Shown: piece by piece, positions 32,601 to 40,163 of the stretch
Layout of the letters: every line of letters starts with the position of its first letter
How positions within the stretch are numbered: the stretch's first letter is position 1
Source: a virus
DNA length: 42,906 nt
Reading direction: 5' to 3' (one strand)
Virus record (IMG/VR): IMGVR_UViG_3300035670_000455
Coordinates: 1-42,906 of that record
Made by a program: the position numbers and the translations under genes
Notes under the pieces: generated by a model
What the model was told of the DNA's origin: nothing
The model's input: the letters and a program-made list of their open reading frames with translations, nothing else
The model's database searches: none

Positions 32601-34289
32601 CTTGCAAATAATTCAAGTGCAGTTGGACAAAATAATTCACAGGCTCAAAAGTCATCTAGAAATAGTATTATTAAAAATATGTTTAGTCAAATATATCCAA
32701 CAGACGATGTTGTTAAAACTTTAAAAACAACACAATCAGGAACAATTCAAGCTTCTGCATTATCGTTCTATGGCCCTACAGACTTTGATTCTTCTATTAC
32801 AAAAAGAGATTTTATATCTTATTCATATAAGAATTTGAACTCATCATTCAAACATTTTGGAACAAGATTAAGAGTAATTGGAAAGCTAACTAATAATGAT
32901 AACGTTCAAACACCAACTAGCTCAACAACATACTTTAATGTTCAGCCATCATCCAGTGCAGAGTCAGTTAATGTTGATGGAGGATCTGGAGGAATAGCAG
33001 TAGGAATAAATCCAGAAACAAATCATGGATACTTCTTTGAAATATGTGCATTAACAAAAGACAATCTTGAAGATTATTTCACAATAAATACAACAACTGG
33101 TCAAGAAGAATCTGTTCTTCATAATATTATTTTTTACAAAATAATGAGATCTGGAGACACAGCAATTCCCGTAAAGCTATGGGGAGGACTAGCAAAGATT
33201 ATTGTTGATGAAGGATACTTTGTTGGAATGGACAGAATTGGCGCAGAGGATCAACCAACAGTATATGATCTTGCAGTAGAGTATGAAAATATTGGAGGGA
33301 AAAGAAGATTCTATCTATATCTAAATAATACTCAAATAGCAGTAGTTGATGATTCAAATCCTTTACCAGAATATTCAAACTTAGCACTATTTGTTCGTGG
33401 AAGTAGTCAAGTTATATTTGAAAATGTTTATGCATTACAAAATTTAATGGCTAGAAATACTGGAGAAACAGTAGTAAATCAAATATCAGATGCATTTTCT
33501 CTAGACAAAGTTAGTGCAAAACAAAGTCTTTCTAAATATAATGTATCAGGATTTGTAAACTCATCATATCTATCAAATATTAGTACAGAATCAGAGCCAA
33601 AATTTAAGATCTATTATGATGAATTTGGCACTATTATGAGAGAGTGTGCTTACTTTAATATTAAATATGATCAGGCATATCCAGCCCTTATAGCAAAGAT
33701 TGCAGAAACATTTGGTCAAGATAGAGGGTACTCAGTTTCTGGATTTTATGCAGGATCATATGGAGCGGAATTTTTAGTATTTAACCATACTGATAGATTT
33801 ATTTCTTTAGATGAAACAACTGGAAGATATCTAACTATTATTGGAGTAACATTCACTCAGGATGTTCCAGAGGAATTAACTGTTGATAAATTCTTTAATG
33901 AAAGATCAAGCTTCTCAGATCCATTTATTGAGGATACAACAATTAAATCACCAATAGTAGCAAAAAAGGTATACGATAGTATCAAGACAAGTAGGCAAAA
34001 ATATGGTAAGAGAGAGTTTACACTTAATCCAACATATATTCAATCAGTTGGAGATGCCAATAATCTAATGGAATGGATTATAGAAAAAACTCTTAGGACA
34101 AGGAAAACAATAGATCTAGAAGTTTTTGGAGTACCACATATACAACTTGGCGATATAGTTAAAATTAATTTCTTCATGCCAGAAGGTGTATACTTTGTAG
34201 ATACAGATAAGCAATTCATTGTTCAATCAATTGATTTTTCAAGAACACTAGAGGGAAATACTACAATATTGAGAGTAGTTGAGATATAA
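29691..34289 (+). CDS. Large minor tail protein (tail-tip hub candidate)
   Basis: A 1532-aa beta-rich protein, the largest after the tape measure and second after it, where the tail-associated hub protein is expected. The N-terminal 400 residues contain Tyr/Arg-rich strands (YGVYRYRPTT, RRPRYYMASRYDTF). A central part around 470-600 has TFYESILNVDGYD and IPIRDFFFRVESL. A LamG/concanavalin-like sandwich lies at about 1111-1248 (GYFFEICALTKDN, YDLAVEYENIGGKRRFYLYLN). The C-terminal 150 residues (GVPHIQLGDIVKINF, QSIDFSRTLEGNTTILRV) resemble hub domains. No protease or lysozyme motif is seen. It starts and ends with one-base overlaps. Confidence 0.75.
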   Translation: MWKDPKGKLENYVQVSNTLQIESLVIAEWNMNDFQTLANYGVYRYRPTTASSAYYRVPSSYDPTDIGDYYTDSDKSFYTFSDFVTDTDEPVLFESQEVDRSLYFDLKECVKPFRPRSGINKALYFPEKYIDSVRSARRPRYYMASRYDTFKYWNSYRVQVEDGSTQERGISFVDNPDGFNNSIGYLIEDTAPFFVYENVIPTNRIVVKMQTNLADTSSPENIRIKSDETITDPLQNRSESSIPQRWKIEYLDESDNWITAVSFDENSSRRDGTEIVKWDGNVELYYGIKIPEEFKDSFNLISYLDYESQLPLDNLNGESYVIGASESSSGTLYIWSSEILDWITNEVSYGFSLLEDDDTKRVGLITDLTNPEYYKTLDGFVIYKELVFIKGVRVVVESMIAPDTTFDLIEISPRLTVDLSRYVTSYSFSKSIANDDTGIPVGGLLASNGELSILNDDGSFTENNIIAFESDDVVIGKTPRIGSLISQYMKPNIKFTFYESILNVDGYDKFIPMKTMYSEEFSGSAGGSSTVSIPIRDFFFRVESLRAPSMFLTDVNFTSAVAMLMDNIGFSNYIFKGFDDVQVSGSGTLYPNEYPPLPEGVVFAGGSPYFDEATGKLISKNDAWEVYWSYTGDEYRNTQQQFLQSMYDTVIPYFFVSPDSSVAEVLVDLALSCQTAMFFDEYNNLVVMPKEYILPSNNERPTDITLYGQSELSGGSLTALPNIINISNSETKIINDGTINYNIRYIQREAGSLAQAGYIDKDKVFGYKPVLLWEVGGTNETKTVNEEVKQTSAYTLGAAALNTTLSSSAPYVENNEIKNNIIDLGENVYWLPRFQSYVYANGEIIRYDAVEYDISGTGKKWISNNSEYQKYFGSLPFNGKMYPTGNIRIFCEPYYVEYENAPVTTGLDTNVTYKNGEVRRHGRGQFGTNIVEHTAGISEYWTANDYVRGLKMDSKYIFSTTPTSKITYPTLANNSSAVGQNNSQAQKSSRNSIIKNMFSQIYPTDDVVKTLKTTQSGTIQASALSFYGPTDFDSSITKRDFISYSYKNLNSSFKHFGTRLRVIGKLTNNDNVQTPTSSTTYFNVQPSSSAESVNVDGGSGGIAVGINPETNHGYFFEICALTKDNLEDYFTINTTTGQEESVLHNIIFYKIMRSGDTAIPVKLWGGLAKIIVDEGYFVGMDRIGAEDQPTVYDLAVEYENIGGKRRFYLYLNNTQIAVVDDSNPLPEYSNLALFVRGSSQVIFENVYALQNLMARNTGETVVNQISDAFSLDKVSAKQSLSKYNVSGFVNSSYLSNISTESEPKFKIYYDEFGTIMRECAYFNIKYDQAYPALIAKIAETFGQDRGYSVSGFYAGSYGAEFLVFNHTDRFISLDETTGRYLTIIGVTFTQDVPEELTVDKFFNERSSFSDPFIEDTTIKSPIVAKKVYDSIKTSRQKYGKREFTLNPTYIQSVGDANNLMEWIIEKTLRTRKTIDLEVFGVPHIQLGDIVKINFFMPEGVYFVDTDKQFIVQSIDFSRTLEGNTTILRVVEI

Positions 34290-35302
34290 TGGCAGCGCCT
34301 CGTGGAGAATCTGGAGCAAGGCTTGATACAGAACCTGGAAGAGCGGCAGAAGCGGCATACCAGCAACAAAAGGCAGCTGCCGCTGCTATTGCAGCTATGC
34401 AGGTTGCACAGTCAGAAGCTTCTTTTGGTAGATATGAAGCCGCTGCGCAGGCAATTGCAACAGCACAGTCTGCGGCTAGTGGAGCTGCTGCACAGGTTCA
34501 ACAAGCAGTAGCATCACATGCTGCACAAATTCAACCAGCAATTTCTATATCTCAGACTGCTCCATTAAACCAACCACAGGCACAAGTTCAAGCAAACAAT
34601 GCTTACAATACATATCAAAGTGCTCTTGCAAATGCTCAAGCATTAAAAGCAAACCCAACTGTAAATCCATCACTTCAGACAGCAGCACAGAGACAGGCAC
34701 TAGCACAATTAAATTCAGCATTTTTAGCTTCACAGGCAGCAAATAAAGTATTAACTAGTACATATACACAAGCTCCATCTGCTCCAACACCAGAGCCAAC
34801 AAAACCAACTCCTGCGCCATCAAATCTTAGACCATCAACACCAAGCTCTCCTGTTCAACAACGTCAATCAATTGTAAAAAGTCCAAACAGAGATGTTATC
34901 AATTTTCAAAGCGAAGAGTATTCTGCATCAGCAATAGCTAGATTACTTTTTGAACAGGTTGGAAGTATTGAATTAATTAATATTGCACGAAGAGACATTA
35001 TTGAAGGACAAAATCCATACTATAGTGTAATATCTAATCTATCATCAATTAAAAAGAATTTTAATCCTACAACACTTATTTCAAGACAAAGAGTAAATGA
35101 AACAGTATTTGACAACTATACAATTGACTTAAATACAAAAATACCAGATCAAGAATATTTGACAGATAATAATCTAGACAATTTTTACTATATAGATACT
35201 AATGGTGACCTTGTAATAGAATTAGTAAACTTGTCAGATGACGAAAGAATAGAATTAGAAATAGCTGAGAGTGGTACAATTAATTTGGTAGATGAAGCAT
35301 GA
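34289..35302 (+). CDS. Ala/Gln-rich minor tail protein with C-terminal globular domain
   Basis: A 337-aa protein of unusual composition. Residues 1-160 are Ala/Gln-rich and predicted helical (AAAAIAAMQVAQSEASFGRY, QAIATAQSAASGAAAQVQQA), probably a rod or coiled coil. Residues 165-200 are a Pro/Thr/Ser linker. Residues 205-337 form a mixed domain with SAIARLLFEQVGSIELINIA and IPDQEYLTDNNLDNFYYID. This head-rod-linker plan suggests a fibre or tail-tip spike, but no ligand motif is seen. It overlaps its neighbours at both ends (TAATG and ATGA). Confidence 0.65.
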   Translation: MAAPRGESGARLDTEPGRAAEAAYQQQKAAAAAIAAMQVAQSEASFGRYEAAAQAIATAQSAASGAAAQVQQAVASHAAQIQPAISISQTAPLNQPQAQVQANNAYNTYQSALANAQALKANPTVNPSLQTAAQRQALAQLNSAFLASQAANKVLTSTYTQAPSAPTPEPTKPTPAPSNLRPSTPSSPVQQRQSIVKSPNRDVINFQSEEYSASAIARLLFEQVGSIELINIARRDIIEGQNPYYSVISNLSSIKKNFNPTTLISRQRVNETVFDNYTIDLNTKIPDQEYLTDNNLDNFYYIDTNGDLVIELVNLSDDERIELEIAESGTINLVDEA

Positions 35303-36459
35303 TAACAAACGACGGAAAACAAATTATAGCTAAGTTCCTGCTTGGTCAGGCACCAGAATTTGCAACCCACATAGCTGCTGGCTGTGGTGCAACGCCACTT
35401 TTTCCAAATCAAGTTTTATCTAATGATGTTGTGGACAGTCTAAAAGAAAAAAAGACACTTGATTTTGAAGCATTTAGAGTTCCTATTTCTGCTAAAGGAT
35501 TCGTAAAAGAAGACGGCGTAGAGAAGATTGTATTTAAGGCAGAAATGCCAACAGAACAAAGATACCAAATATCTGAAGTTGGATTCTTTCCTGCAGATAG
35601 TAACTCTGTTGCAGGTGCTTATGATAGTAAGTCACTATCAGTTTTCACGCCAACTGAATCTTGGGTTCTTTATTCTACAGACTCATCATCAAACATTTTG
35701 GCAGTAACAAGTGACGCAATATTATCGGATGCTAGTGCTAATATTATTATTGATGATATAGCTTATTACCTACAATCAGACTCTACCATCTTTGACAATG
35801 ATCAAAGAAAGGCAAGACAAGAAACACCTAGATACTATACAAATTCCCTAGCAGTTTCTGGATCATCATCATATATTTCTAGTGGATTTATTATTGATCA
35901 GTCATCTTATAGAATTGAAAATGCTACCGTTTCTTTTAACTTAAGCCAAAATTTACCAACAGATCAAATTAAACTTGCCACTAGCATTATTAGTAAGATT
36001 GCATCTAATGATACAAACCCAGAGTCAGTAAGAATCGTCATGGACTTTGTTAATAATTTGCCTGGACTAGATCTTGAGTCTCCAAAAGCTAGATTAAATA
36101 TAGAAATACCAAATAGTGACTTTGTTGTGTCAGACACTGGGCAGTCGCCAGACCCAAGCAACAGGTATCAAGTTATTACTAAGAGCCTTTCCGATTTTAT
36201 TCTTGATGATACATTTTCATGGGCAAATATAAGTTTAGTTAGATTTTATGCCTGTGTGGTTGATTCTGGAGAAAATCCTCTTGATACATACATTGTATCG
36301 CTTGATGGTCTTAGATTTGAAAACATTTCATCAGAGAATCCACTTTATAGCATGGTTGGTTACAATATTATTAGAAGTGATTTCTCATATCCAATTCTTA
36401 AAGCTCAAAATACAAATAACTATGTAGAATATAGGTTCGGCATAGGTGTTGATGTATAG
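35299..36459 (+). CDS. Minor tail / baseplate-like protein
   Basis: A 386-aa protein beginning MITNDGKQIIAKFLLGQ, followed by ATHIAAGCGATPL and AEMPTEQRYQISEVGFFP. This opening is characteristic of phage tail proteins that I know from actinophages and resembles tail-collar/fibre N-termini. The C-terminal 250 residues are beta-rich with SLVRFYACVVDSGENPLDTY and IVSLDGLRFEN. A structural tail-tip role is inferred. ATGA overlap with the upstream gene; the stop overlaps the next GTG start. Confidence 0.7.
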   Translation: MITNDGKQIIAKFLLGQAPEFATHIAAGCGATPLFPNQVLSNDVVDSLKEKKTLDFEAFRVPISAKGFVKEDGVEKIVFKAEMPTEQRYQISEVGFFPADSNSVAGAYDSKSLSVFTPTESWVLYSTDSSSNILAVTSDAILSDASANIIIDDIAYYLQSDSTIFDNDQRKARQETPRYYTNSLAVSGSSSYISSGFIIDQSSYRIENATVSFNLSQNLPTDQIKLATSIISKIASNDTNPESVRIVMDFVNNLPGLDLESPKARLNIEIPNSDFVVSDTGQSPDPSNRYQVITKSLSDFILDDTFSWANISLVRFYACVVDSGENPLDTYIVSLDGLRFENISSENPLYSMVGYNIIRSDFSYPILKAQNTNNYVEYRFGIGVDV

Positions 36460-36941
36460 TGGCAAAGTTTACTGTACCTGTTGAACATCTACCACCGCCA
36501 GCAAAAATGACTGGCGATCATGTTTTTAGATTCAGAGTAATATCAGAGGATAGAAACAGAATATCTCAATACTCAACTTTGTATGTAGTGCAAAGCAAGG
36601 GGCAAATTTTTCCACAAGAAGAAATTGCTCAAGTAACTTCCTCTGGTAGCGTTGTCTCTGTTTATTGGAACACTCCATCTATATATAATGTAGGGGCTTC
36701 TGCAGTAGGAGCATCAGTATTACACAATCATGAAAGCGAATGGAAGCAACATCCAGCAGATATTTTTGTAAGTTGGGATGACGCAGACTTTGAGTACTTT
36801 GGCAGAACAATTGATAGCAATATATCAATTATTAAAAGGGATGGTGCTACAACATTAAGAGTTTTAGGGCAATCGGCAAACTATCCACCGTGTGTATGTG
36901 AAATGTTTAAGATATATGACACGGGAAATATAGAGCTTTGA
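36459..36941 (+). CDS. Small minor tail protein, 160 aa
   Basis: GTG start within TAGTGG at the upstream stop. The sequence MAKFTVPVEHLPPPAKMTGD is followed by HVFRFRVISEDRNRISQYS and YWNTPSIYNVGASAVGAS, a fibronectin-like beta pattern, and ends with a CVC pair. Similar proteins follow the hub gene in actinophages. Probable tail-tip component. Its TGA stop is the first part of the next promoter element. Confidence 0.65.
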   Translation: MAKFTVPVEHLPPPAKMTGDHVFRFRVISEDRNRISQYSTLYVVQSKGQIFPQEEIAQVTSSGSVVSVYWNTPSIYNVGASAVGASVLHNHESEWKQHPADIFVSWDDADFEYFGRTIDSNISIIKRDGATTLRVLGQSANYPPCVCEMFKIYDTGNIEL

Positions 36942-36947
36942 TATAAT
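36939..36947 (+). promoter_or_regulatory. Extended -10 TGATATAAT built on a stop codon
   Basis: The TGA at 36939-36941 ends the upstream gene and is also the TG-A of the element. The next ATG is 15 bases downstream with AAGGAG between. Confidence 0.6.
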
Positions 36948-36962
36948 TAATAAGGAGATAAT

Positions 36963-37397
36963 ATGAAGTTACCATTACCAGAGCGTGGTCAGCCAATAGA
37001 CCTTAGCTATATGTATCAAATGGCAAATGCTATTAATGATTTAAACAATCAACTGGTATCTAATAGTGTTACCTCAGTTGTAAATAATGGAATAGATTTA
37101 AGAGAAGATGCAACAACAAGTAATCTAAGATTTTATGCAACAACAACTTCAATCCAAGCTGGAAGTGTAAGTGCAGGAACATCCCGTGCTTGGTCAGCAG
37201 ATTTTTCCCCAAATTTTCTTTATACCCCAGTTGTCACAGCGACTGTGCAAAACAATACATCGTCAACAGCAGGAAATAATATCACCCTAGTAATTAAAAG
37301 TATCACTACTGGTAGAGTAGATGGGAATATTATCTATAATGCCGCTGGTAGTATTGATATTACTATAAATGTCATAGCAATAGGCATCTCTAGATGA
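36963..37397 (+). CDS. Short tail fibre / appendage protein
   Basis: A 144-aa protein. The N-terminal LPERGQPIDLSYMYQMANAI and NDLNNQL form an attachment/coiled segment. The C-terminal 85 residues are a beta-rich domain (SAGTSRAWSADFSPNF, PVVTATVQNN, GNIIYNAAGSIDITINVIAI) resembling the H-type lectin-like domains at the end of many small fibres. It is the last structural gene and has its own promoter. Receptor or surface-glycan binding is inferred. Confidence 0.65.
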   Translation: MKLPLPERGQPIDLSYMYQMANAINDLNNQLVSNSVTSVVNNGIDLREDATTSNLRFYATTTSIQAGSVSAGTSRAWSADFSPNFLYTPVVTATVQNNTSSTAGNNITLVIKSITTGRVDGNIIYNAAGSIDITINVIAIGISR

Positions 37398-37403
37398 TAT
37401 AAT
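37395..37403 (+). promoter_or_regulatory. Extended -10 TGATATAAT on a stop codon, start of the replication region
   Basis: The TGA (37395-37397) is the stop of the fibre gene. ATG 37414 follows ten bases after the hexamer and lacks a ribosome site, so the leader would be only about four bases. It separates virion genes from replication genes. Confidence 0.6.
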
Positions 37404-37413
37404 AACGTCAATT

Positions 37414-37605
37414 ATGATGATTTGTAAAAAATGTAAAGGAAAGCTTTTTGTAGACAGAGTTCATTCTGGGCATGATCATTTAGAAACATTTTGCATAAAT
37501 TGTGGTGCAAGAAAAATGTATCACCCGCCATCAAAGTTTGGAGCGTTTGGTTTATGGCTGGAGAAGATGGAGAGGAACCATCTGAACAAGTCGAATGGAA
37601 AGTAG
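37414..37605 (+). CDS. Small zinc-ribbon protein, 63 aa
   Basis: Two CxxC pairs (CKKC at residues 4-7 and CINC at about 28-31) frame a short hairpin with HSGHDH, a zinc ribbon. The tail is basic. Such proteins often bind nucleic acids or RNA polymerase, but this one has no closer assignment. Two adjacent ATGs (37414 and 37417) are possible starts; the first is chosen by promoter spacing. Its last 52 bases overlap the next gene in another frame. Confidence 0.7.
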   Translation: MMICKKCKGKLFVDRVHSGHDHLETFCINCGARKMYHPPSKFGAFGLWLEKMERNHLNKSNGK

Positions 37606-38093
37606 ATCCTGCTGGGGTTATTTTCTTTCTTGATGGAGACTTGGTTAGGCTTATTGCTTCAAACCGTGGAAGAAATATAGTTTATTTATATAATAAAACT
37701 CAAGGCAAGGAGCAGACAATGCTCAGATCTGAGTTTAGAAAAAAAAGAAAAAGAGCCTATTTAGTTAAGGATGCTGCAAAAATTCTTGGAGTTCATCCAC
37801 AATCATTATATAGATATGCATGGAAAGGAATAATTCCTCCACCAATGGGCGGAGCATTGGGTGGGGAAAGAGAATTCCATAAAAGATCATATTATTCTGA
37901 AGACGATATATTTTTAATTAGAGAAATAATGACTTCAATACCAAAGGGTCGTCCAAGAAAGGATGGGCTAGTAGTTAACAATAGGGCATTGACAGAGCAA
38001 GAAGTGCGTGCTAAGATGGGCGAAGCACTAATCCTTTATACAAGAACAAAGGATGGAAGATACATTCCAGTGTGGGAAGAAAACACCTATTAG
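37554..38093 (+). CDS. MerR-like helix-turn-helix DNA-binding protein
   Basis: A 179-aa protein. ATG 37554 is preferred to upstream alternatives because the earlier part of the frame overlaps the zinc-ribbon gene and has no conserved look. An N-terminal beta part (EWKVDPAGVIFFLDGDLVRL) precedes a MerR/excisionase-like helix-turn-helix at about residues 68-97 (YLVKDAAKILGVHPQSLYRY, then a wing-like WKGIIPPP). A basic segment PKGRPRKDG follows, like an AT-hook, which fits AT-rich DNA. As the second gene of the replication region it could be an origin-binding or transcription regulator; the target is unknown. Confidence 0.75.
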   Translation: MAGEDGEEPSEQVEWKVDPAGVIFFLDGDLVRLIASNRGRNIVYLYNKTQGKEQTMLRSEFRKKRKRAYLVKDAAKILGVHPQSLYRYAWKGIIPPPMGGALGGEREFHKRSYYSEDDIFLIREIMTSIPKGRPRKDGLVVNNRALTEQEVRAKMGEALILYTRTKDGRYIPVWEENTY

Positions 38094-38100
38094 GAGAATA

Positions 38101-38298
38101 ATGTCAGATAAAACAAACGTAACAGTTAATCTTGGTTATACTTTAAACCTTGGAAACTTTCAAAGTCTCAGGGTAGATCTTGGCTGTACAGATTATGTAC
38201 GAGAAAGCGAAGGCGTGGATGCAGCTATGGAACGTGTCTATGCTTTTGTTGAATCAAAGGTTATTGAGAAGATTGAAGAAGCCAAGAAAGAAATGTGA
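38101..38298 (+). CDS. Conserved-looking small phage protein, 65 aa
   Basis: ATG 38101 with TAGGAG at correct spacing; upstream in-frame starts would run into the HTH gene. The sequence NVTVNLGYTLNLGNFQSLRV is followed by DCT-like LGCTDYVRE and a helix with AAMERVYAFVESKVIEKIEE. I recall similar short proteins beside replication genes in actinophages but no proven function. It overlaps the next gene as ATGTGATG. Confidence 0.65.
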   Translation: MSDKTNVTVNLGYTLNLGNFQSLRVDLGCTDYVRESEGVDAAMERVYAFVESKVIEKIEEAKKEM

Positions 38299-38603
38299 TG
38301 GCAGACAAAAAACAAAGGTTTGCCATATTGACAAGATTTCAAAAGCATCTTAAAGAAAGAAATATCTCAGCAGAGATAAACATATATTCTCAGCAGTGGG
38401 CAGCAGATGCCATGATTGAATCATATGGTTATGAAAAAACTATGGACGCAATAGAATATTATTTTTCTATCTCTGCGTCACCTGATTGGAATTGGTTTGC
38501 ATATAACTCTGATAAGGTGATACAATCTAAGCGTTTAGAAGAAGAAGACAAGGCTGTTAGAGCAAAGCTTCGTGCAGGAGCTAAGAAATGGTTGGAGAGT
38601 TAG
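38298..38603 (+). CDS. Putative helicase-accessory protein, 101 aa
   Basis: All-helical, charged 101-aa protein directly upstream of and overlapping (16 bases) the DnaB-type helicase gene. Landmarks are FQKHLKERNISAEINIYSQQ, AADAMIESYGYEKTMDAIEY and a basic/acidic C-terminal helix. ATG 38298 overlaps the upstream TGA. Position suggests helicase loading or binding, as for loader genes in many phages, but no motif (for example AAA+) supports it. Unknown family. Confidence 0.6.
   Translation: MADKKQRFAILTRFQKHLKERNISAEINIYSQQWAADAMIESYGYEKTMDAIEYYFSISASPDWNWFAYNSDKVIQSKRLEEEDKAVRAKLRAGAKKWLES
38518..38526 (+). promoter_or_regulatory. Possible intragenic -10 TGATACAAT before the helicase gene
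   Basis: It matches the element before the holin-like and major tail genes and lies 61 bases before the helicase ATG, within the preceding coding sequence. It may be a chance match. Confidence 0.25.
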
Positions 38604-39823
38604 TGGAAGATTTTGAAGCAAAGGTTTTATCTGCAGTACTTAATGATAAGCAAATTCATGTACTTATGCAGGCAAATCCAGACTCCTTATTTAGAACACA
38701 TAAAGATATCTGGGAATTTATAAAGTCATATTATGATAAGAATCAGTCTGTTCCACCATCAGATATTGTTGTAGATAAGTTCAGGGACTTCACACCAATT
38801 ACTGCAATAGGTGCAACAAAGCACCATGTTGAAGAATTGCGTATACACTACCTTGATTTAAAGATCAAGGATCTACTCAAAAACTCTGCACTAGAACTTC
38901 AAAAGAACAATCCAATTGAAGCACTAAACATTCTTATATCACAAAGTTCTGATCTAAAGAAAAGCACGGCAGATGTTCGTGATCTTGATGTTGTTGACGT
39001 AGAAGATGCAGTAACATACTTTAATCATATAGAAGAATTAAAGCGTCTTGGCGTTCATGGAATTAAAACAGGTCTTGCAGGATTTGATAATTATATGCCT
39101 GCTGGAATTATGCCAGGTCAGTTTGGAATTCTTTTAGCATATCCAGCAATTGGTAAATCTTGGCTTGCTCTATACCTTGCTGTCCAGGCGTGGAAGAATG
39201 GAAAGAAGCCATTATTTGTATCGCTTGAAATGACAGAGAGCGAAGTTCGCAATCGTGCCTATACAATTATGGCAGAAGGAAGATTCTCTCATAGAAAGAT
39301 GAGTGCTGGAGAACTTGATGTTGAAGAGTTTAGGAGATGGGGTTCTGGATATTTCAAAGATAAGCCATCGTTTCAAATTGTTTCTAATGATGGGCTAGGA
39401 GAAGTAACCCCAGCAGTTCTTAGAGGAAAGATAGATCAATATTCTCCAGATATTATATTTGTTGACTATATTCAGCTAATGCAATCAAATAGTCCAACAG
39501 ATAATGAAGTTGTAAAGATTAAAAATATTAGTCGTGAACTTAAGATTCTTGCTATTAGTGAACAGGTTCCAGTTATTGCTATTGCATCTGCCACACCAGA
39601 TGATGCAACAAATATGAATAGTGTTCCACAGCTTGGTCAAGTGGCATGGTCAAAGCAGCTATCATATGACGCAGATTGGGTTCTTGCTTTAGGAAGGCAG
39701 CCTGCATCAGATATTATGGAAGTTGCATTTCGTAAAAATAGAAATGGTTACCTAGGAGAATTTTTAGTACAGGTAGATTTCGATAGTGGAAGATTCCTTT
39801 ACAAAGATTATGAAGATAATTAA
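38588..39823 (+). CDS. dnaB: Replicative DNA helicase, DnaB type
   Basis: A 411-aa ring helicase of the DnaB/RecA fold. The N-terminal 130 residues form the helical interaction domain (EAKVLSAVLNDKQIHVLM). The ATPase domain has a Walker A-like AYPAIGKS at residues 184-191, SLEMTESEVRNRAY, Walker B DIIFVDYIQLM and the H3/H4 region ISRELKILAISEQVPVIAI. In the P-loop the usual first Gly is Ala184; Lys190 and Ser191 are kept. It should unwind DNA for the primase and DnaE-type polymerase encoded just downstream. Confidence 0.9.
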   Translation: MVGELVEDFEAKVLSAVLNDKQIHVLMQANPDSLFRTHKDIWEFIKSYYDKNQSVPPSDIVVDKFRDFTPITAIGATKHHVEELRIHYLDLKIKDLLKNSALELQKNNPIEALNILISQSSDLKKSTADVRDLDVVDVEDAVTYFNHIEELKRLGVHGIKTGLAGFDNYMPAGIMPGQFGILLAYPAIGKSWLALYLAVQAWKNGKKPLFVSLEMTESEVRNRAYTIMAEGRFSHRKMSAGELDVEEFRRWGSGYFKDKPSFQIVSNDGLGEVTPAVLRGKIDQYSPDIIFVDYIQLMQSNSPTDNEVVKIKNISRELKILAISEQVPVIAIASATPDDATNMNSVPQLGQVAWSKQLSYDADWVLALGRQPASDIMEVAFRKNRNGYLGEFLVQVDFDSGRFLYKDYEDN

Positions 39824-39827
39824 ATAG

Positions 39828-39833
39828 TATAAT
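39828..39833 (+). promoter_or_regulatory. TATAAT giving a leaderless mRNA
   Basis: TATAAT ends six bases before ATG 39840. No ribosome site exists in the 16 bases between the helicase stop and the ATG. Confidence 0.5.
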
Positions 39834-39839
39834 ATAAGC

Positions 39840-40163
39840 ATGACAATTGCACATAAATCAATAAAAAGATTCTTCCTTGATGGAGAGATCTATGACGAAT
39901 CCACAATCCCAAGGATGAAAGAACAATATATATTTATGTTGCAAGCTATGATGAAGTCTAAGGGATATTTACCACGATATGATATTGACCCAGACTTTAC
40001 CATAATATATAATGGAAAAACATTCGAGTTTAAGCTATCAGTATACGGTGTATTCGTTGGAAGGAAAAGGGCAGAGTGGTACGATGGAGTAGACAACAAT
40101 CGTCTAATAATAAATTCTACTCAGAAGAGCAAGTCAGAAGAGTCCTTGAATCCTGCGGAATAA
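39840..40163 (+). CDS. Conserved-looking replication-region protein, 107 aa
   Basis: Unknown function. It contains KRFFLDGEIYDESTIPRMKE, a helix QYIFMLQAMMKSKGYLPRYD and a beta pair FTIIYNGKTFEFKLSVYGVF. I recall similar small proteins between helicase and primase genes in actinophages. The start is set by a -10 six bases upstream, implying a leaderless message. Its 3' 88 bases overlap the primase start in another frame; the basic C-terminal stretch is what the overlap encodes. Confidence 0.65.
   Translation: MTIAHKSIKRFFLDGEIYDESTIPRMKEQYIFMLQAMMKSKGYLPRYDIDPDFTIIYNGKTFEFKLSVYGVFVGRKRAEWYDGVDNNRLIINSTQKSKSEESLNPAE

Noticed and set aside
37491-37553. N-terminal extension of the HTH protein
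   Set aside because: The extra 21 codons are the out-of-frame image of the zinc-ribbon gene; ATG 37554 gives a sensible N-terminus.
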